Positions 50,456 through 59,399 are shown, counted from the stretch's first letter. The stretch is DNA of 64,000 bases from Lachnospiraceae bacterium UBA3762 (GCA_002371615.1 DFGA01000064.1:23549-87548), one strand, 5' to 3'. Notes: generated by a model not told the origin, from the sequence alone. Program-made: numbers and translations.

Positions 50456-51871
50456 TTGATCCATCAGTACCAAAACAACGGTTATAATATTGTAATGGAT
50501 ACAGAGAGCGGAAGCATTCATGTTGTTGATGATATTGTGTATGATATGATAGCCTCTCTGAATGAGTATTCGAAAACCTCAAATATCAGGACCGTTGCCT
50601 GTGAGGATGATATTAAGGCCGTACCGTATGAGGAAATAAAAGAATATCTGACGGACAGGCTTTCGGAATATGATGAGAGTGAGATTGCCGAGTCGTATGA
50701 AGAAGTAGCTTACCTTATTGAAGACGAGAGTCTGTTTACTGATGATTTGTATGCGGATTATATCGCCGATTATACAAACAGGGAAACAGTTGTCAAGGCA
50801 CTCTGCCTTCATATAGCTCATGACTGTAATCTCGCCTGCAAATACTGCTTCGCGGGGGAAGGCGAGTACCACGGAGAACGCGCTCTGATGAGCTTTGAGG
50901 TGGGGAAAAAGGCTCTTGATCTCCTTGTTAAAGAGTCAAAAGGACGGAAGAATCTCGAAGTCGATTTCTTCGGCGGTGAGCCGCTTATGAACTTTGAGGT
51001 CGTAAAACAGCTTGTTGAGTATGGCAGGTCGATCGAGGAGGCAAACAATAAAAAATTCCGCTTTACGCTGACGACAAACGGAATGCTTCTGGATGACGAA
51101 ATACTTGAGTTCGCCAACAGGGAGATGGGTAACCTTGTTCTTTCGATAGACGGGCGAAAGGAAATACATGATCTTATGCGGCCACGTCGCGGGGGGCAGG
51201 GAAGTTACGATACGATAGTTCCGAAGTTTATCAAAGCCGCAGAATCCCGCGGCCAGATGAACTATTATGTCAGAGGAACTTATACTCATAACAATCTTGA
51301 TTTTTCGGAAGATGTGAAGCACCTGGCTGAGCTTGGGTTTGAACAGATATCCGTTGAGCCTGTAGTTGCGCCTGAAAGTGCAGATTATGCCATTAAAGAA
51401 GAAGATGTTCCCAAACTGTGCGAACAGTATGATATACTGGCAAAGTATCTTCTTGAGAGAAGAAAGAGCGGGAAGGGTGTTAACTTCTTTCATTTTATGA
51501 TAGATTTGTCCGGAGGCCCATGTGCTTACAAGAGGCTTTCGGGGTGCGGATCAGGATGTGAATATCTGGCTGTAGCACCGAACGGAGATTTGTATCCATG
51601 CCACCAGTTTGTGGGAATGCCGGATTTTCTGATGGGAAATGTTGACACCGGAGTTACGAATACCGCGCTTCGGGATAAGTTTAAACTGTGTAATGTATAC
51701 TCAAAAGAAGAGTGTAAGAATTGTTTTGCGAAGCTGTATTGCAGCGGAGGCTGTGCAGCAAACGCTTACAACTTTACAGGAGATATAAACGGGGTATATG
51801 ATATCGGATGCGCCCTTCAGCGCAAACGTGTGGAATGTGCCATTATGATGAAGGCGGCAACTGCCAAATAA
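50456..51871 (+). CDS. SCIFF radical SAM/SPASM maturase
   Basis: 471 residues, TTG start with AGGAAGGG seven bases upstream. An N-terminal peptide-recognition region (~1-100) precedes the radical SAM cluster cysteines C124, C128 and C131 (HDCNLACKYC). VDFFGGEPLMNFEV is a typical maturase segment. The C-terminal SPASM region (CGSGCEYLAVAPNGDLYPCHQ; CKNCFAKLYCSGGCAANAY; GCALQRKRVECAIMM) binds further Fe-S clusters. It would form the thioether links in the peptide encoded just upstream. Confidence 0.95.
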   Translation: MIHQYQNNGYNIVMDTESGSIHVVDDIVYDMIASLNEYSKTSNIRTVACEDDIKAVPYEEIKEYLTDRLSEYDESEIAESYEEVAYLIEDESLFTDDLYADYIADYTNRETVVKALCLHIAHDCNLACKYCFAGEGEYHGERALMSFEVGKKALDLLVKESKGRKNLEVDFFGGEPLMNFEVVKQLVEYGRSIEEANNKKFRFTLTTNGMLLDDEILEFANREMGNLVLSIDGRKEIHDLMRPRRGGQGSYDTIVPKFIKAAESRGQMNYYVRGTYTHNNLDFSEDVKHLAELGFEQISVEPVVAPESADYAIKEEDVPKLCEQYDILAKYLLERRKSGKGVNFFHFMIDLSGGPCAYKRLSGCGSGCEYLAVAPNGDLYPCHQFVGMPDFLMGNVDTGVTNTALRDKFKLCNVYSKEECKNCFAKLYCSGGCAANAYNFTGDINGVYDIGCALQRKRVECAIMMKAATAK

Positions 51872-51900
51872 GACCAAAGTTTTGAAAGGAAACAGAAGCA

Positions 51901-54117
51901 ATGAAGAAACAAAATGCAATCATAGCGCTTGTAGCTATCCTTCTTCTGATAGCGGGATTTGGCTACTCGGTATGGTATGGAATCGGTGTTGACCAGGTAG
52001 GAAGTGCCAAAGGCATTCACCTGGGTCTGGACCTTGCCGGTGGTGTCAGCATAACTTACCAGGCTGTCGGCGATGAAACTCCTTCCGCTGAGGATATGGA
52101 TGATACCGTATATAAACTTCAGCAGAGGGTTGAAGGATATTCGACAGAGGCGCTTGTTTATAAAGAGGGAAGTGACAGGGTCAGTATCGAGATTCCCGGA
52201 CTTTCCGATGCCAACGCGGTTCTTGAAGAACTTGGCAGACCCGGAAGTCTGTACTTTATCAATCACGTAGATTCAAACGGCAATACCAACTACGATGCAT
52301 ACGGTAACCTCTCAAAGAGTATAGATGAGCTTATTGCGGACGGTTCGGTTGTCCTTACCGGATCTAACGTTGTTGAATCAAGAGCAGGTGCCATCAAAAA
52401 TGATATGGGCTCTACCGAATATATCGTTGAACTGACTCTTGATGAAGAGGGCACGAAAAAGTTTGCCGCTGCAACGACGGAGGCAGCCAAGACTCAGGAT
52501 ACGATTATGATCTATTACGATGGTGCACCCGCATCGATCCCTGTTGTTAAAACGGCGATTACAGGTGGAATGGCGCAGATATCGGGTCAGAGAACTATCG
52601 AAGAAGCTGAGCAGCTTGCATCCACGATACGTATAGGTGGTCTTAAGCTTGAGCTTGAAGAACTTCGTTCAAACGTTGTCGGAGCACAGCTCGGTACAGA
52701 GGCAATATCGAGATCCCTTAAGGCCGGAGCCATCGGATTTGCAATCATCGTTGTGTTCATGTGTGCGGTATACTTCATTCCGGGACTTGCATCATCCATC
52801 GCACTTGTCCTTTACTGTCTGATAACGTTGTTCTGCCTCAATTTCTTCGATATGACGCTTACCCTTCCGGGTATTGCGGGTATCGTTCTTTCGATTGGTA
52901 TGGCGGTTGACGCAAACGTTATCACATTTGCGAGAATCAGGGAAGAGATCGCAGCAGGTAAATCAGTAAGATCTGCAATAGATGAAGGCTACAAGAAAGC
53001 TCTGTCAGCTATCATTGACGGTAACGTAACGACGCTTATTGCGGCACTTGTTCTCGGAGTAATAGGAACCGGATCTATCAAAGGGTTCGCGCAGACACTG
53101 GCACTTGGTATCGTTGTTTCGATGATCACGGCATTGTTTGTTACGAAGCTCATTTTAAGATCGTTCTATGCACTCGGAATCAAGGATGAGAAGTGGTACG
53201 GCAAGGCTAGAGAATACAAGAAGATTGATTTTCTGTCCAAGAGAACTGTATTTATTATTATTTCGGTGGCAGTTATCGCTGTAGGTATCATTACCATGAT
53301 CGCAAATTCGGCAATGGGACGTCATGCCCTTAATTTCAGCCTTGAATTCCTCGGCGGTACGTCAACGAACGTAACATTTAATGAGGATATGGCACTTGCC
53401 GATATAGATGCAAAAGTTGTACCTTCCATAGAGAAAATCACGGGAGATGCAAACGTGCAGGTTCAGAAGGTTACGGGATCGAATGAAGTAATATTCAAGA
53501 CGCGGGCTCTTAATGTTCAGGAAAGAGAAGCGTTCAATGATATGATGGAGAGCGAATTTGCGGTTCCCGCAGATAAGATCGTGGCTGAGACGATAAGCTC
53601 CACTATCTCTTCGGAGATGTCAAGAGATGCTATCCTTGCTATCATTGTTGCAACTGTCCTTATGCTTGTATACATCTGGTTCAGATTTAAGGATGTCAGG
53701 TTCGGTGCGAGCTCGGTTATCTGTCTGATCCATGACGTGCTTGTAGTTATTACGTTCTACGCACTTGCGCGTATTACGGTTGGTTCAACATTTGTTGCCT
53801 GCATACTTACCATCGTCGGTTACTCAATTAATGCGACGATCGTTATATTTGACAGAATACGTGAGAAGCTTAATGCGACCAAAGATGATCTTAAGACTAT
53901 TGTCAACGAATCAGTCAACCAGACACTTTCACGAAGCCTGTTCACATCGCTGACAACATTTATCATGGTTGCTGTTTTGTATATACTCGGAGTAAGCTCC
54001 GTCAAGGAATTTGCCCTTCCGCTTATGATTGGTATTATCTGCGGTACATATTCGTCTGTCTGCCTTGCAAGTGCGATATGGTATCTTCTCAGAACCAAGG
54101 GTGGCGCTACAAAGTAG
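51901..54117 (+). CDS. secDF: Fused protein translocase subunits SecD and SecF
   Basis: 738 residues. The SecD half has DLAGGVSITYQ (canonical DLxGG), IPGLSDANAVLEELGRPGSLYF and ADQQ-like helices with GMAVDANVITFARIREE; the SecF half starts ~440 with FSLEFLGGTSTNVTF and ends with GYSINATIVIFDRIREKL, LSRSLFTSLTTF. About 12 membrane helices. It uses the ion gradient to complete Sec export. Adjacent SCIFF genes are a conserved context in Clostridia, but a direct link to export of the peptide is not established. Confidence 0.95.
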   Translation: MKKQNAIIALVAILLLIAGFGYSVWYGIGVDQVGSAKGIHLGLDLAGGVSITYQAVGDETPSAEDMDDTVYKLQQRVEGYSTEALVYKEGSDRVSIEIPGLSDANAVLEELGRPGSLYFINHVDSNGNTNYDAYGNLSKSIDELIADGSVVLTGSNVVESRAGAIKNDMGSTEYIVELTLDEEGTKKFAAATTEAAKTQDTIMIYYDGAPASIPVVKTAITGGMAQISGQRTIEEAEQLASTIRIGGLKLELEELRSNVVGAQLGTEAISRSLKAGAIGFAIIVVFMCAVYFIPGLASSIALVLYCLITLFCLNFFDMTLTLPGIAGIVLSIGMAVDANVITFARIREEIAAGKSVRSAIDEGYKKALSAIIDGNVTTLIAALVLGVIGTGSIKGFAQTLALGIVVSMITALFVTKLILRSFYALGIKDEKWYGKAREYKKIDFLSKRTVFIIISVAVIAVGIITMIANSAMGRHALNFSLEFLGGTSTNVTFNEDMALADIDAKVVPSIEKITGDANVQVQKVTGSNEVIFKTRALNVQEREAFNDMMESEFAVPADKIVAETISSTISSEMSRDAILAIIVATVLMLVYIWFRFKDVRFGASSVICLIHDVLVVITFYALARITVGSTFVACILTIVGYSINATIVIFDRIREKLNATKDDLKTIVNESVNQTLSRSLFTSLTTFIMVAVLYILGVSSVKEFALPLMIGIICGTYSSVCLASAIWYLLRTKGGATK

Positions 54118-54138
54118 AACATATGCTGTGCATGAAAG

Positions 54139-54164
54139 AGGGACATTTATATGTCCCTTTTTTT
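54139..54164 (+). terminator. Terminator after secDF
   Basis: AGGGACAT (54139-54146) pairs perfectly with ATGTCCCT (54151-54158) around TTAT, followed by a run of six Ts (54159-54164). Confidence 0.92.
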
Positions 54165-54221
54165 GTACGTGACAGTGTATTAACAGTGCGACGGTCAGAT
54201 TTAAAACGAGGATATGATTTT

Positions 54222-54989
54222 ATGAACACCAAAGAGAAAATAATCCAGGCCCTTGAAGAGGCAAAGGGTAAATATGTGTCAGGGGAGAGTCTGGCGGATG
54301 ATTTGGGCCTGTCAAGAAATGCGGTTTGGAAAGCAATAAATGATCTTAAGAAGTCAGGATATAATATAGAGTCCGTCAGAAACAGAGGGTATATGCTTAA
54401 TGAATCTTCGGACATTATATCCAAAGCGGGGATCGCACTGTGTCTTCACAGGAAGGTTTCGGACAGTATAGCAAATGAGATGCTGGATAAGCTTTGTGTA
54501 TATGATAATCTGGATTCAACGAATACACAGGCAAAGCGGGAACTGGTCGTAGGTAACTTTGAGATATCGCATAAAACGGTTATAGTTGCCAGGACACAGA
54601 GCTTTGGCAGGGGTCATGGCGGCACTGATTTTGACTCGCCCGACGGTGGTATTTATCTGAGTATTATACTGGATCCCGATATGCTTTGTGTCACAGCCCC
54701 TATTACCGAGACGGTGGCGGATATGGTGACATCTGTCCTTGAAGAGCTGTATGGGGTAAAGTGTGACAGAAAAAAGGATAATTCATTATATGTCGGAAAG
54801 AATAAAATATGCGGTATTCTTACAGAAGCCGTGTCCGATCTTGAGACCGGAGTATACAGCAGTTATATCGCAGGTATTGGGATCCGGTCCGACATTCTGT
54901 GCAGCGCATCAAGCTTAAGACCTTCCAAAAATCTGGTCATTGCCACACTTATGGCCGGGTTCTCAAAAATGTCAACCACTAACACATAA
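54222..54989 (+). CDS. birA: BirA-like biotin repressor with degenerate ligase domain
   Basis: 255 residues from ATG 54222 (GAGGAT upstream). Winged-helix DNA-binding domain at 1-60 (LADDLGLSRNAVWKAINDLKKSGYNIESVRNRGYML) is well conserved. The ligase domain keeps LDSTNTQAK and GKNKICGILTE but departs from catalytic consensus: GRGHGGTDF (129-137) for GRGRxGRxW, and KKDNS (184-188) for KWPND, although the lysine is kept. The C-terminal SH3-like domain (~60 residues) of full BirA is missing. It may therefore sense biotin without efficiently biotinylating a carrier. A BirA operator overlaps its own stop codon and controls the next operon. Confidence 0.85.
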   Translation: MNTKEKIIQALEEAKGKYVSGESLADDLGLSRNAVWKAINDLKKSGYNIESVRNRGYMLNESSDIISKAGIALCLHRKVSDSIANEMLDKLCVYDNLDSTNTQAKRELVVGNFEISHKTVIVARTQSFGRGHGGTDFDSPDGGIYLSIILDPDMLCVTAPITETVADMVTSVLEELYGVKCDRKKDNSLYVGKNKICGILTEAVSDLETGVYSSYIAGIGIRSDILCSASSLRPSKNLVIATLMAGFSKMSTTNT

Positions 54990-55001
54990 CGGGTTGACAT
55001 T
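54968..55001. promoter_or_regulatory. BirA operator
   Basis: AATGTCAACC (54968-54977), 14-base spacer, GGTTGACATT (54992-55001): a perfect 10-bp inverted repeat matching the BirA-type operator arrangement (TGTnAACC-N14-16-GGTTnACA). It overlaps the end of birA and the -35 box of the symporter-bioB promoter. Confidence 0.88.
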
Positions 55002-55022
55002 TCAACCTCTTCATTGTATAAC
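54994..55022 (+). promoter_or_regulatory. Promoter of the symporter-bioB operon
   Basis: TTGACA (54994-54999), exact 17-base spacer, TATAAC (55017-55022). The -35 box is embedded in the right half of the BirA operator, so repressor binding should block initiation. Confidence 0.85.
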
Positions 55023-55054
55023 AGTATTCGGCTGAAAAAAGGAAGAGGTTGAAA
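55000..55054. repeat. 13-bp inverted repeat joining the promoter spacer to the ribosome site
   Basis: TTTCAACCTCTTC (55000-55012) is the exact reverse complement of 55042-55054, which includes the GAAGAGG ribosome site of the symporter gene. Only RNA started upstream of 55000 contains both arms. Confidence 0.8.
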
Positions 55055-55055
55055 A

Positions 55056-56423
55056 ATGAATAATATTTTTGCTGCAGCTTTGGGGCTGTACCTTATCTTA
55101 TTTATTGTTATTGGCATTTGGGATATCAGAAACATCAAGTCTTTTACTGATTATTCCGTAGCAGGTAAAAAGCAGACGTCATTGTCTGTTGTTATGACAC
55201 TTCTTGCCACAGTGATCGGCGCATCCACTACCATCGGAATTACAACAACTGTTTACAACATAGGATTTCCCGGAATCTGGTGGCTGGCATTCGGTGCCAT
55301 AGGGCTCATATTACAGTCACTGTTTTTATCGGAGAAGGTCAGAAGTATCAGTGCGGATACACTGCCTGACCTTGCGGCAAGGATCGTAGGGCGCCGGGCG
55401 GAAGTCATTATTTCACTGATCATTGTTATATCATGGGTAGGAGTTATTGCGGGGCAGCTTGTTGCGATGAATTCTCTTATCACGTTCGCACTTGGAAAAA
55501 GCAGCAGGATGATATTTGTCATAACCTCAATCATCGTAATTGCATATACTGCTATCGGAGGACAGATGTCCGTAGTAAAAACAGATAAGGTGCAGCTGAT
55601 CATAATACTGATCGGAGTGATCGTGTGTATGGCTTATCTGTATATTACAGGGGGAGATAATAATGCGGATATTATACGCAATATTGAGCTTCTGAACGAT
55701 GATTATAAAGTTTCAAATCTGTTTACACAATTCTTCGTGATAGGCGGGGTGTATTTTTTGGGCCCCGATATAATGTCCAGAAATTTTATCTCAAAGGATG
55801 GAAGGACAGCCAAAAGAGCTGCTCTTATCTCGGGGATCGTGCTGTTTGCATTCTCTGTGGTGATCACAATGATCGGTATGTGGATCAGATATAACATCAC
55901 CCCTGAGCAAATGGGTGATATGGGTGCGCTTATGTATGCGATCTCTATCATGCCGAAATGGACCGCGATCCTGCTGGTGTTCGGCCTGCTGTCGGCAATC
56001 CTGTCGTCAACGGACACCTGTATTATCAATGCGTCTTCTATCTTCGTCAAAGACATTCTCAAAAAGGAGAGTGTAACCGGTGTCAGAATAACTGTTATAG
56101 CGATCGGCATTATTTCGCTTATGCTGGCTGCCTTCGGACAGGGTGATATCATGAGTCTTCTTACGGGGGCCTACAGTATCTATACCCCGGGAGTGATCTT
56201 CCCTCTTATGATTGCCATATTTGCATTTAATAAACGAAAGATCAATACCGGCATCTGGGTCGCGGCGGTAGTATCGGGCGGTATGTTTGGGATCGCCGGC
56301 ACGTATTTTGGCAGTGCCCTTACAAATATCGGAGTATCTGCAGCGTTTATGCAGTATCTCACACTTATCGGGATGGGTCTGTCACTAGTATTGGGCCTTA
56401 TATCGGTTAGAACGGTGGTGTAA
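55056..56423 (+). CDS. Sodium:solute symporter family protein, candidate biotin or biotin-precursor transporter
   Basis: 455 residues and ~13 membrane helices. SSS/SLC5 features: SFTDYSVAGKKQ after the first helix, LLATVIGASTTIGITTTVYNIGFPGIWW, and AYTAIGGQMSVVKTDKVQLIIILIG. Function is inferred from context: it is the first gene of an operon whose promoter carries a BirA operator, with bioB two bases downstream. Mammalian SMVT, a sodium-dependent biotin transporter, belongs to the same superfamily, which makes biotin, dethiobiotin or pimelate-like substrates plausible. No BioY is present in the window. Confidence 0.88.
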   Translation: MNNIFAAALGLYLILFIVIGIWDIRNIKSFTDYSVAGKKQTSLSVVMTLLATVIGASTTIGITTTVYNIGFPGIWWLAFGAIGLILQSLFLSEKVRSISADTLPDLAARIVGRRAEVIISLIIVISWVGVIAGQLVAMNSLITFALGKSSRMIFVITSIIVIAYTAIGGQMSVVKTDKVQLIIILIGVIVCMAYLYITGGDNNADIIRNIELLNDDYKVSNLFTQFFVIGGVYFLGPDIMSRNFISKDGRTAKRAALISGIVLFAFSVVITMIGMWIRYNITPEQMGDMGALMYAISIMPKWTAILLVFGLLSAILSSTDTCIINASSIFVKDILKKESVTGVRITVIAIGIISLMLAAFGQGDIMSLLTGAYSIYTPGVIFPLMIAIFAFNKRKINTGIWVAAVVSGGMFGIAGTYFGSALTNIGVSAAFMQYLTLIGMGLSLVLGLISVRTVV

Positions 56424-56425
56424 TT

Positions 56426-57397
56426 ATGGATGTTACGGAACTTGCAACAGAGATCATTAACGGCCGCAGACTGTCTGAAAATGATGATCTGAGTGCGTTA
56501 AAAGAGGCGGCTCTTGATAAGCTTTGCGAAGGGGCGGACAGTATAAGGGAACACTTTATCGGAGATGGGGTGGATCTGTGCACGATAATTTCGGGAAAAA
56601 ACGGTGCCTGCAGCGAAAACTGTAAATTCTGCGCCCAGTCGGCACACAATCACACAGGCTGTGATGTGTACGGACTCCTTGATTATGATGAAATCTATGC
56701 ATTAGCTTCATCAAATGAGAAGGCGGGTGTGGACAGGTTTGCAATCGTTATTTCAGGTCATGGCCCTTCTGATGGTGATTTTGACAGGATAGTTGAGATA
56801 TACAGGCGGCTTCGCAGGGAACTGAAGATCAGCCTGTGTGCGTCGCTGGGTTTTCTGACACAGCAGCAGTTTGAGAGATTATATGAGGCAGGTGTGAGAA
56901 GCTATCATAACAATATTGAAACGTCTCCAAGCTATTTCAGTAAGATCTGCACCAGCCATACTTTTGAAGATAAGGCTGCTAATATTAAACGTGCTCAAAA
57001 AGCGGGGCTAAATGTGTGTTCCGGCGGAATAATCGGTATGGGTGAAACTATGGACGACAGGATAGACATGGCATTTGCACTTGCCGATCTGGGGATTAAA
57101 TCTATTCCGGTTAATACGCTGATCCCCATTCCGGGTACACCTCTGGAGAATTTACCGGCTCTTGGAAATGATGAAATATTAAGGACGATAGCGATCTTTA
57201 AATATATCAATCCCGAAGCCGATATCAGGCTCGGAGCGGGAAGACGGCTTATAGACGGAAACGGTGAAGCGGCTTTCAGGAGCGGTGCGAGCGCGACAAT
57301 AACCGGAGATATGCTTACCACCTCGGGGTCGACAATAAAAAGTGACAGGGAAATGCTGATAAAACTGGGAAGAGGAGTAATACAACCTCACGGATGA
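56426..57397 (+). CDS. bioB: Biotin synthase
   Basis: 323 residues. Radical SAM enzyme that inserts sulfur into dethiobiotin. GACSENCKFCAQSAHN carries the CxxxCxxC cluster; YHNNIETSPSYFSKICTSHTFEDKA and CSGGIIGMGETMDDRIDMAFALADL are canonical, as are LIPIPGTPL and LGAGRR near the auxiliary cluster ligand. Its only biotin-pathway neighbours are birA and the symporter; bioA, bioD and bioF are absent from the window, suggesting use of imported dethiobiotin or genes elsewhere. Confidence 0.95.
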   Translation: MDVTELATEIINGRRLSENDDLSALKEAALDKLCEGADSIREHFIGDGVDLCTIISGKNGACSENCKFCAQSAHNHTGCDVYGLLDYDEIYALASSNEKAGVDRFAIVISGHGPSDGDFDRIVEIYRRLRRELKISLCASLGFLTQQQFERLYEAGVRSYHNNIETSPSYFSKICTSHTFEDKAANIKRAQKAGLNVCSGGIIGMGETMDDRIDMAFALADLGIKSIPVNTLIPIPGTPLENLPALGNDEILRTIAIFKYINPEADIRLGAGRRLIDGNGEAAFRSGASATITGDMLTTSGSTIKSDREMLIKLGRGVIQPHG

Positions 57398-57402
57398 TTT
57401 TG

Positions 57403-57430
57403 AAAGGAACATAATATGTTCCTTTTTTTT
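57403..57430 (+). terminator. Terminator after bioB
   Basis: AAAGGAACATA/TATGTTCCTTT palindrome (57403-57425) leading into T8 (57423-57430). Confidence 0.92.
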
Positions 57431-57450
57431 ATACATAAAAGAGATGTTAA

Positions 57451-57459
57451 TGATATAAT
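57451..57459 (+). promoter_or_regulatory. Extended -10 promoter of recJ
   Basis: TGATATAAT (57451-57459) fits the TGnTATAAT extended -10 consensus; no convincing -35 box. The expected start is at or next to the ATG at 57467, which would give a leaderless message. Confidence 0.55.
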
Positions 57460-57466
57460 GCTTGGT

Positions 57467-59215
57467 ATGAGTAACAAAAAATGGGTCGTTGTGGCTAAAG
57501 GAGCCGATTACAATAAAATAGCCAGTGATTTCGGAATCAGTCCGTATCTTGCAAGGATAATACGAAACAGAGGAGCTGTTACCGATGAGGAGATTGATCT
57601 GTTCCTTAACGGAGACATTTCCCGAATGCATGACCCTTCCCTTATGAAGGATATGGAAACGGCCGCATCTATCCTTGCGGATGCGATAGAAGCCCAGGTG
57701 CCGGTAAGAATAGTCGGTGATTACGATATCGACGGAGTGTGTGCATCTTTTATATTAAAAAAGGGTATCGAGGCAGCAGGCGGGATCGTTGATGTCAGGC
57801 TTCCGGAGAGAATAAAGGACGGATACGGTATTAATGAAAATATTATAAGAACCGCATATGATGACGGAATCGAACTTATAGTAACGTGTGATAACGGGAT
57901 CGCTGCATCTGCCGAAACTGCCCTTGCACAGTCACTGGGTATGAGTATTATAGTCACGGATCATCATGAGGTGCCCTATGAGGAAGTTGACGGCATTAAA
58001 CACTACAGGCTTCCTGCCGCCGATGCGGTGGTAGATCCGAAGAGAGAAGACTGTACATACCCTTTTTCCGGGATATGCGGGGCCATGGTAGCATATAAGC
58101 TTATATGCTATATGTATGATCACTGCGATATAGGTGATATGGTAGAGGATAGGGAAAGCCTGCTTGAGGAACTGCTTACATTTGCGGCGTTTGCAACGGT
58201 AGGCGATCTTATGGAACTTACGGATGAGAACCGTATAGCCGTAAAGTACGGTCTGGATAGGTTAAGAACCACTCAAAATGCCGGAATGAGGGCGCTTATC
58301 GAGACAACGGGGCTTAACGGCGGGAAGATCACGGCGTACCATGTGGGTTTTATTCTGGGCCCCTGTATAAACGCTACGGGACGGCTGGAGACCGCCGACG
58401 CGGCACTTGACCTGTTTGCGGAACAAGACTATGATCGGGCTCTTGGCAGGGCAAGGGAACTTGTTAAGATCAACGAGAGCCGCAAAAATATGACTGTGGC
58501 CTTTACTAATAAAGCAATCAAACTAGTTGAGGAACGCTATAAAAGTGATAAGGTGCTTGTGGTATATATGCCCGAGTGTCATGAGAGTCTGGCAGGTATA
58601 GTCGCCGGAAGGCTCCGGGAACATTTCTACAAACCGTCTATCGTTTTGACGGATGATATCGAAGGTAACTTAAAAGGCAGCGGAAGATCCATAGAGCAGT
58701 ACTCAATGTATGATGAGCTGAACAAGGTCAGTGACCTGTTTACCAAATTCGGCGGACATAAAATGGCGGCGGGACTGTCAATGCCAGCAGGGACGGCAGA
58801 TCTTCTGAGGAAAAGGCTTAACGAAATATGTACCCTGACGGATGAGGACCTTATTGAAAAGATAAAGATAGATATCCCGCTTCCCGTCGGGTATGTAAAC
58901 GAAGCGTTTGTTGAGGAACTGGACAGACTTGAGCCCTTCGGGGTATCCAACCCGAAGCCGGTATTTGCCGAGAAGGATGTACCGGTAAGAAGCATACAGC
59001 TTCTGGGGAAAAACAAGAATCTTCTCAAAATGGTACTTGAAGGGAAAAATGCCGCAGGGGACATTTGCCCCGTTGAAGCAGTTTATTTCGGCAATACCGA
59101 AGAGGCGTTTGAGGAACTGAAGGATAGAAAGAGCGTGTCTGTATTGTACCAGCCCGGATTTAACGAATATAACGGCAGGCGCAGTATTCAGCTTGTAATC
59201 AGGGATTATATTTGA
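57467..59215 (+). CDS. recJ: Single-stranded-DNA-specific exonuclease RecJ
   Basis: 582 residues from ATG 57467 (an in-frame ATG at 57458 is the alternative). DHH phosphoesterase motifs: RIVGDYDIDGVCASFIL, LIVTCDNGIAAS, VTDHHEV and AADAVVDPK. A DHHA1 segment (SGRSIEQYSMYDEL...FGGHKMAAGLSM) and a C-terminal OB-like domain complete the family pattern. 5'-3' exonuclease in repair. No Shine-Dalgarno site is evident before either start. Confidence 0.93.
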   Translation: MSNKKWVVVAKGADYNKIASDFGISPYLARIIRNRGAVTDEEIDLFLNGDISRMHDPSLMKDMETAASILADAIEAQVPVRIVGDYDIDGVCASFILKKGIEAAGGIVDVRLPERIKDGYGINENIIRTAYDDGIELIVTCDNGIAASAETALAQSLGMSIIVTDHHEVPYEEVDGIKHYRLPAADAVVDPKREDCTYPFSGICGAMVAYKLICYMYDHCDIGDMVEDRESLLEELLTFAAFATVGDLMELTDENRIAVKYGLDRLRTTQNAGMRALIETTGLNGGKITAYHVGFILGPCINATGRLETADAALDLFAEQDYDRALGRARELVKINESRKNMTVAFTNKAIKLVEERYKSDKVLVVYMPECHESLAGIVAGRLREHFYKPSIVLTDDIEGNLKGSGRSIEQYSMYDELNKVSDLFTKFGGHKMAAGLSMPAGTADLLRKRLNEICTLTDEDLIEKIKIDIPLPVGYVNEAFVEELDRLEPFGVSNPKPVFAEKDVPVRSIQLLGKNKNLLKMVLEGKNAAGDICPVEAVYFGNTEEAFEELKDRKSVSVLYQPGFNEYNGRRSIQLVIRDYI

Positions 59216-59234
59216 TTTGTCCCGGAGAAATAGG

Positions 59235-59303
59235 AAAGGCCTCCGGGGGCGGAGACCTTTACCATCTTATGAGGGGGAGATAGTGAGTGTTCATCAACTA
59301 TCT
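59235..59303 (+). other. Two hairpins in the recJ-murE intergenic region
   Basis: Hairpin 1: AAAGG and CTCC (59235-59244) pair with GGAG and CCTTT (59251-59260). Hairpin 2: AGATAGT (59278-59284) pairs with ACTATCT (59297-59303). Neither is followed by a good T-tract. The GAGGGGGAGATAGT stretch between them is unusually purine-rich. The rest of 59304-59399 is AT-rich with no clear promoter. Role unknown; weak terminator or leader RNA. Confidence 0.55.
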
Positions 59304-59399
59304 GAATACATAGTAAAAAACAAATGTGTTCAATCTGTGTTCAAAAAGTGAATTATTTATTATTGATAAATTAGTGTTAATACGGAGGTAATATCATCA

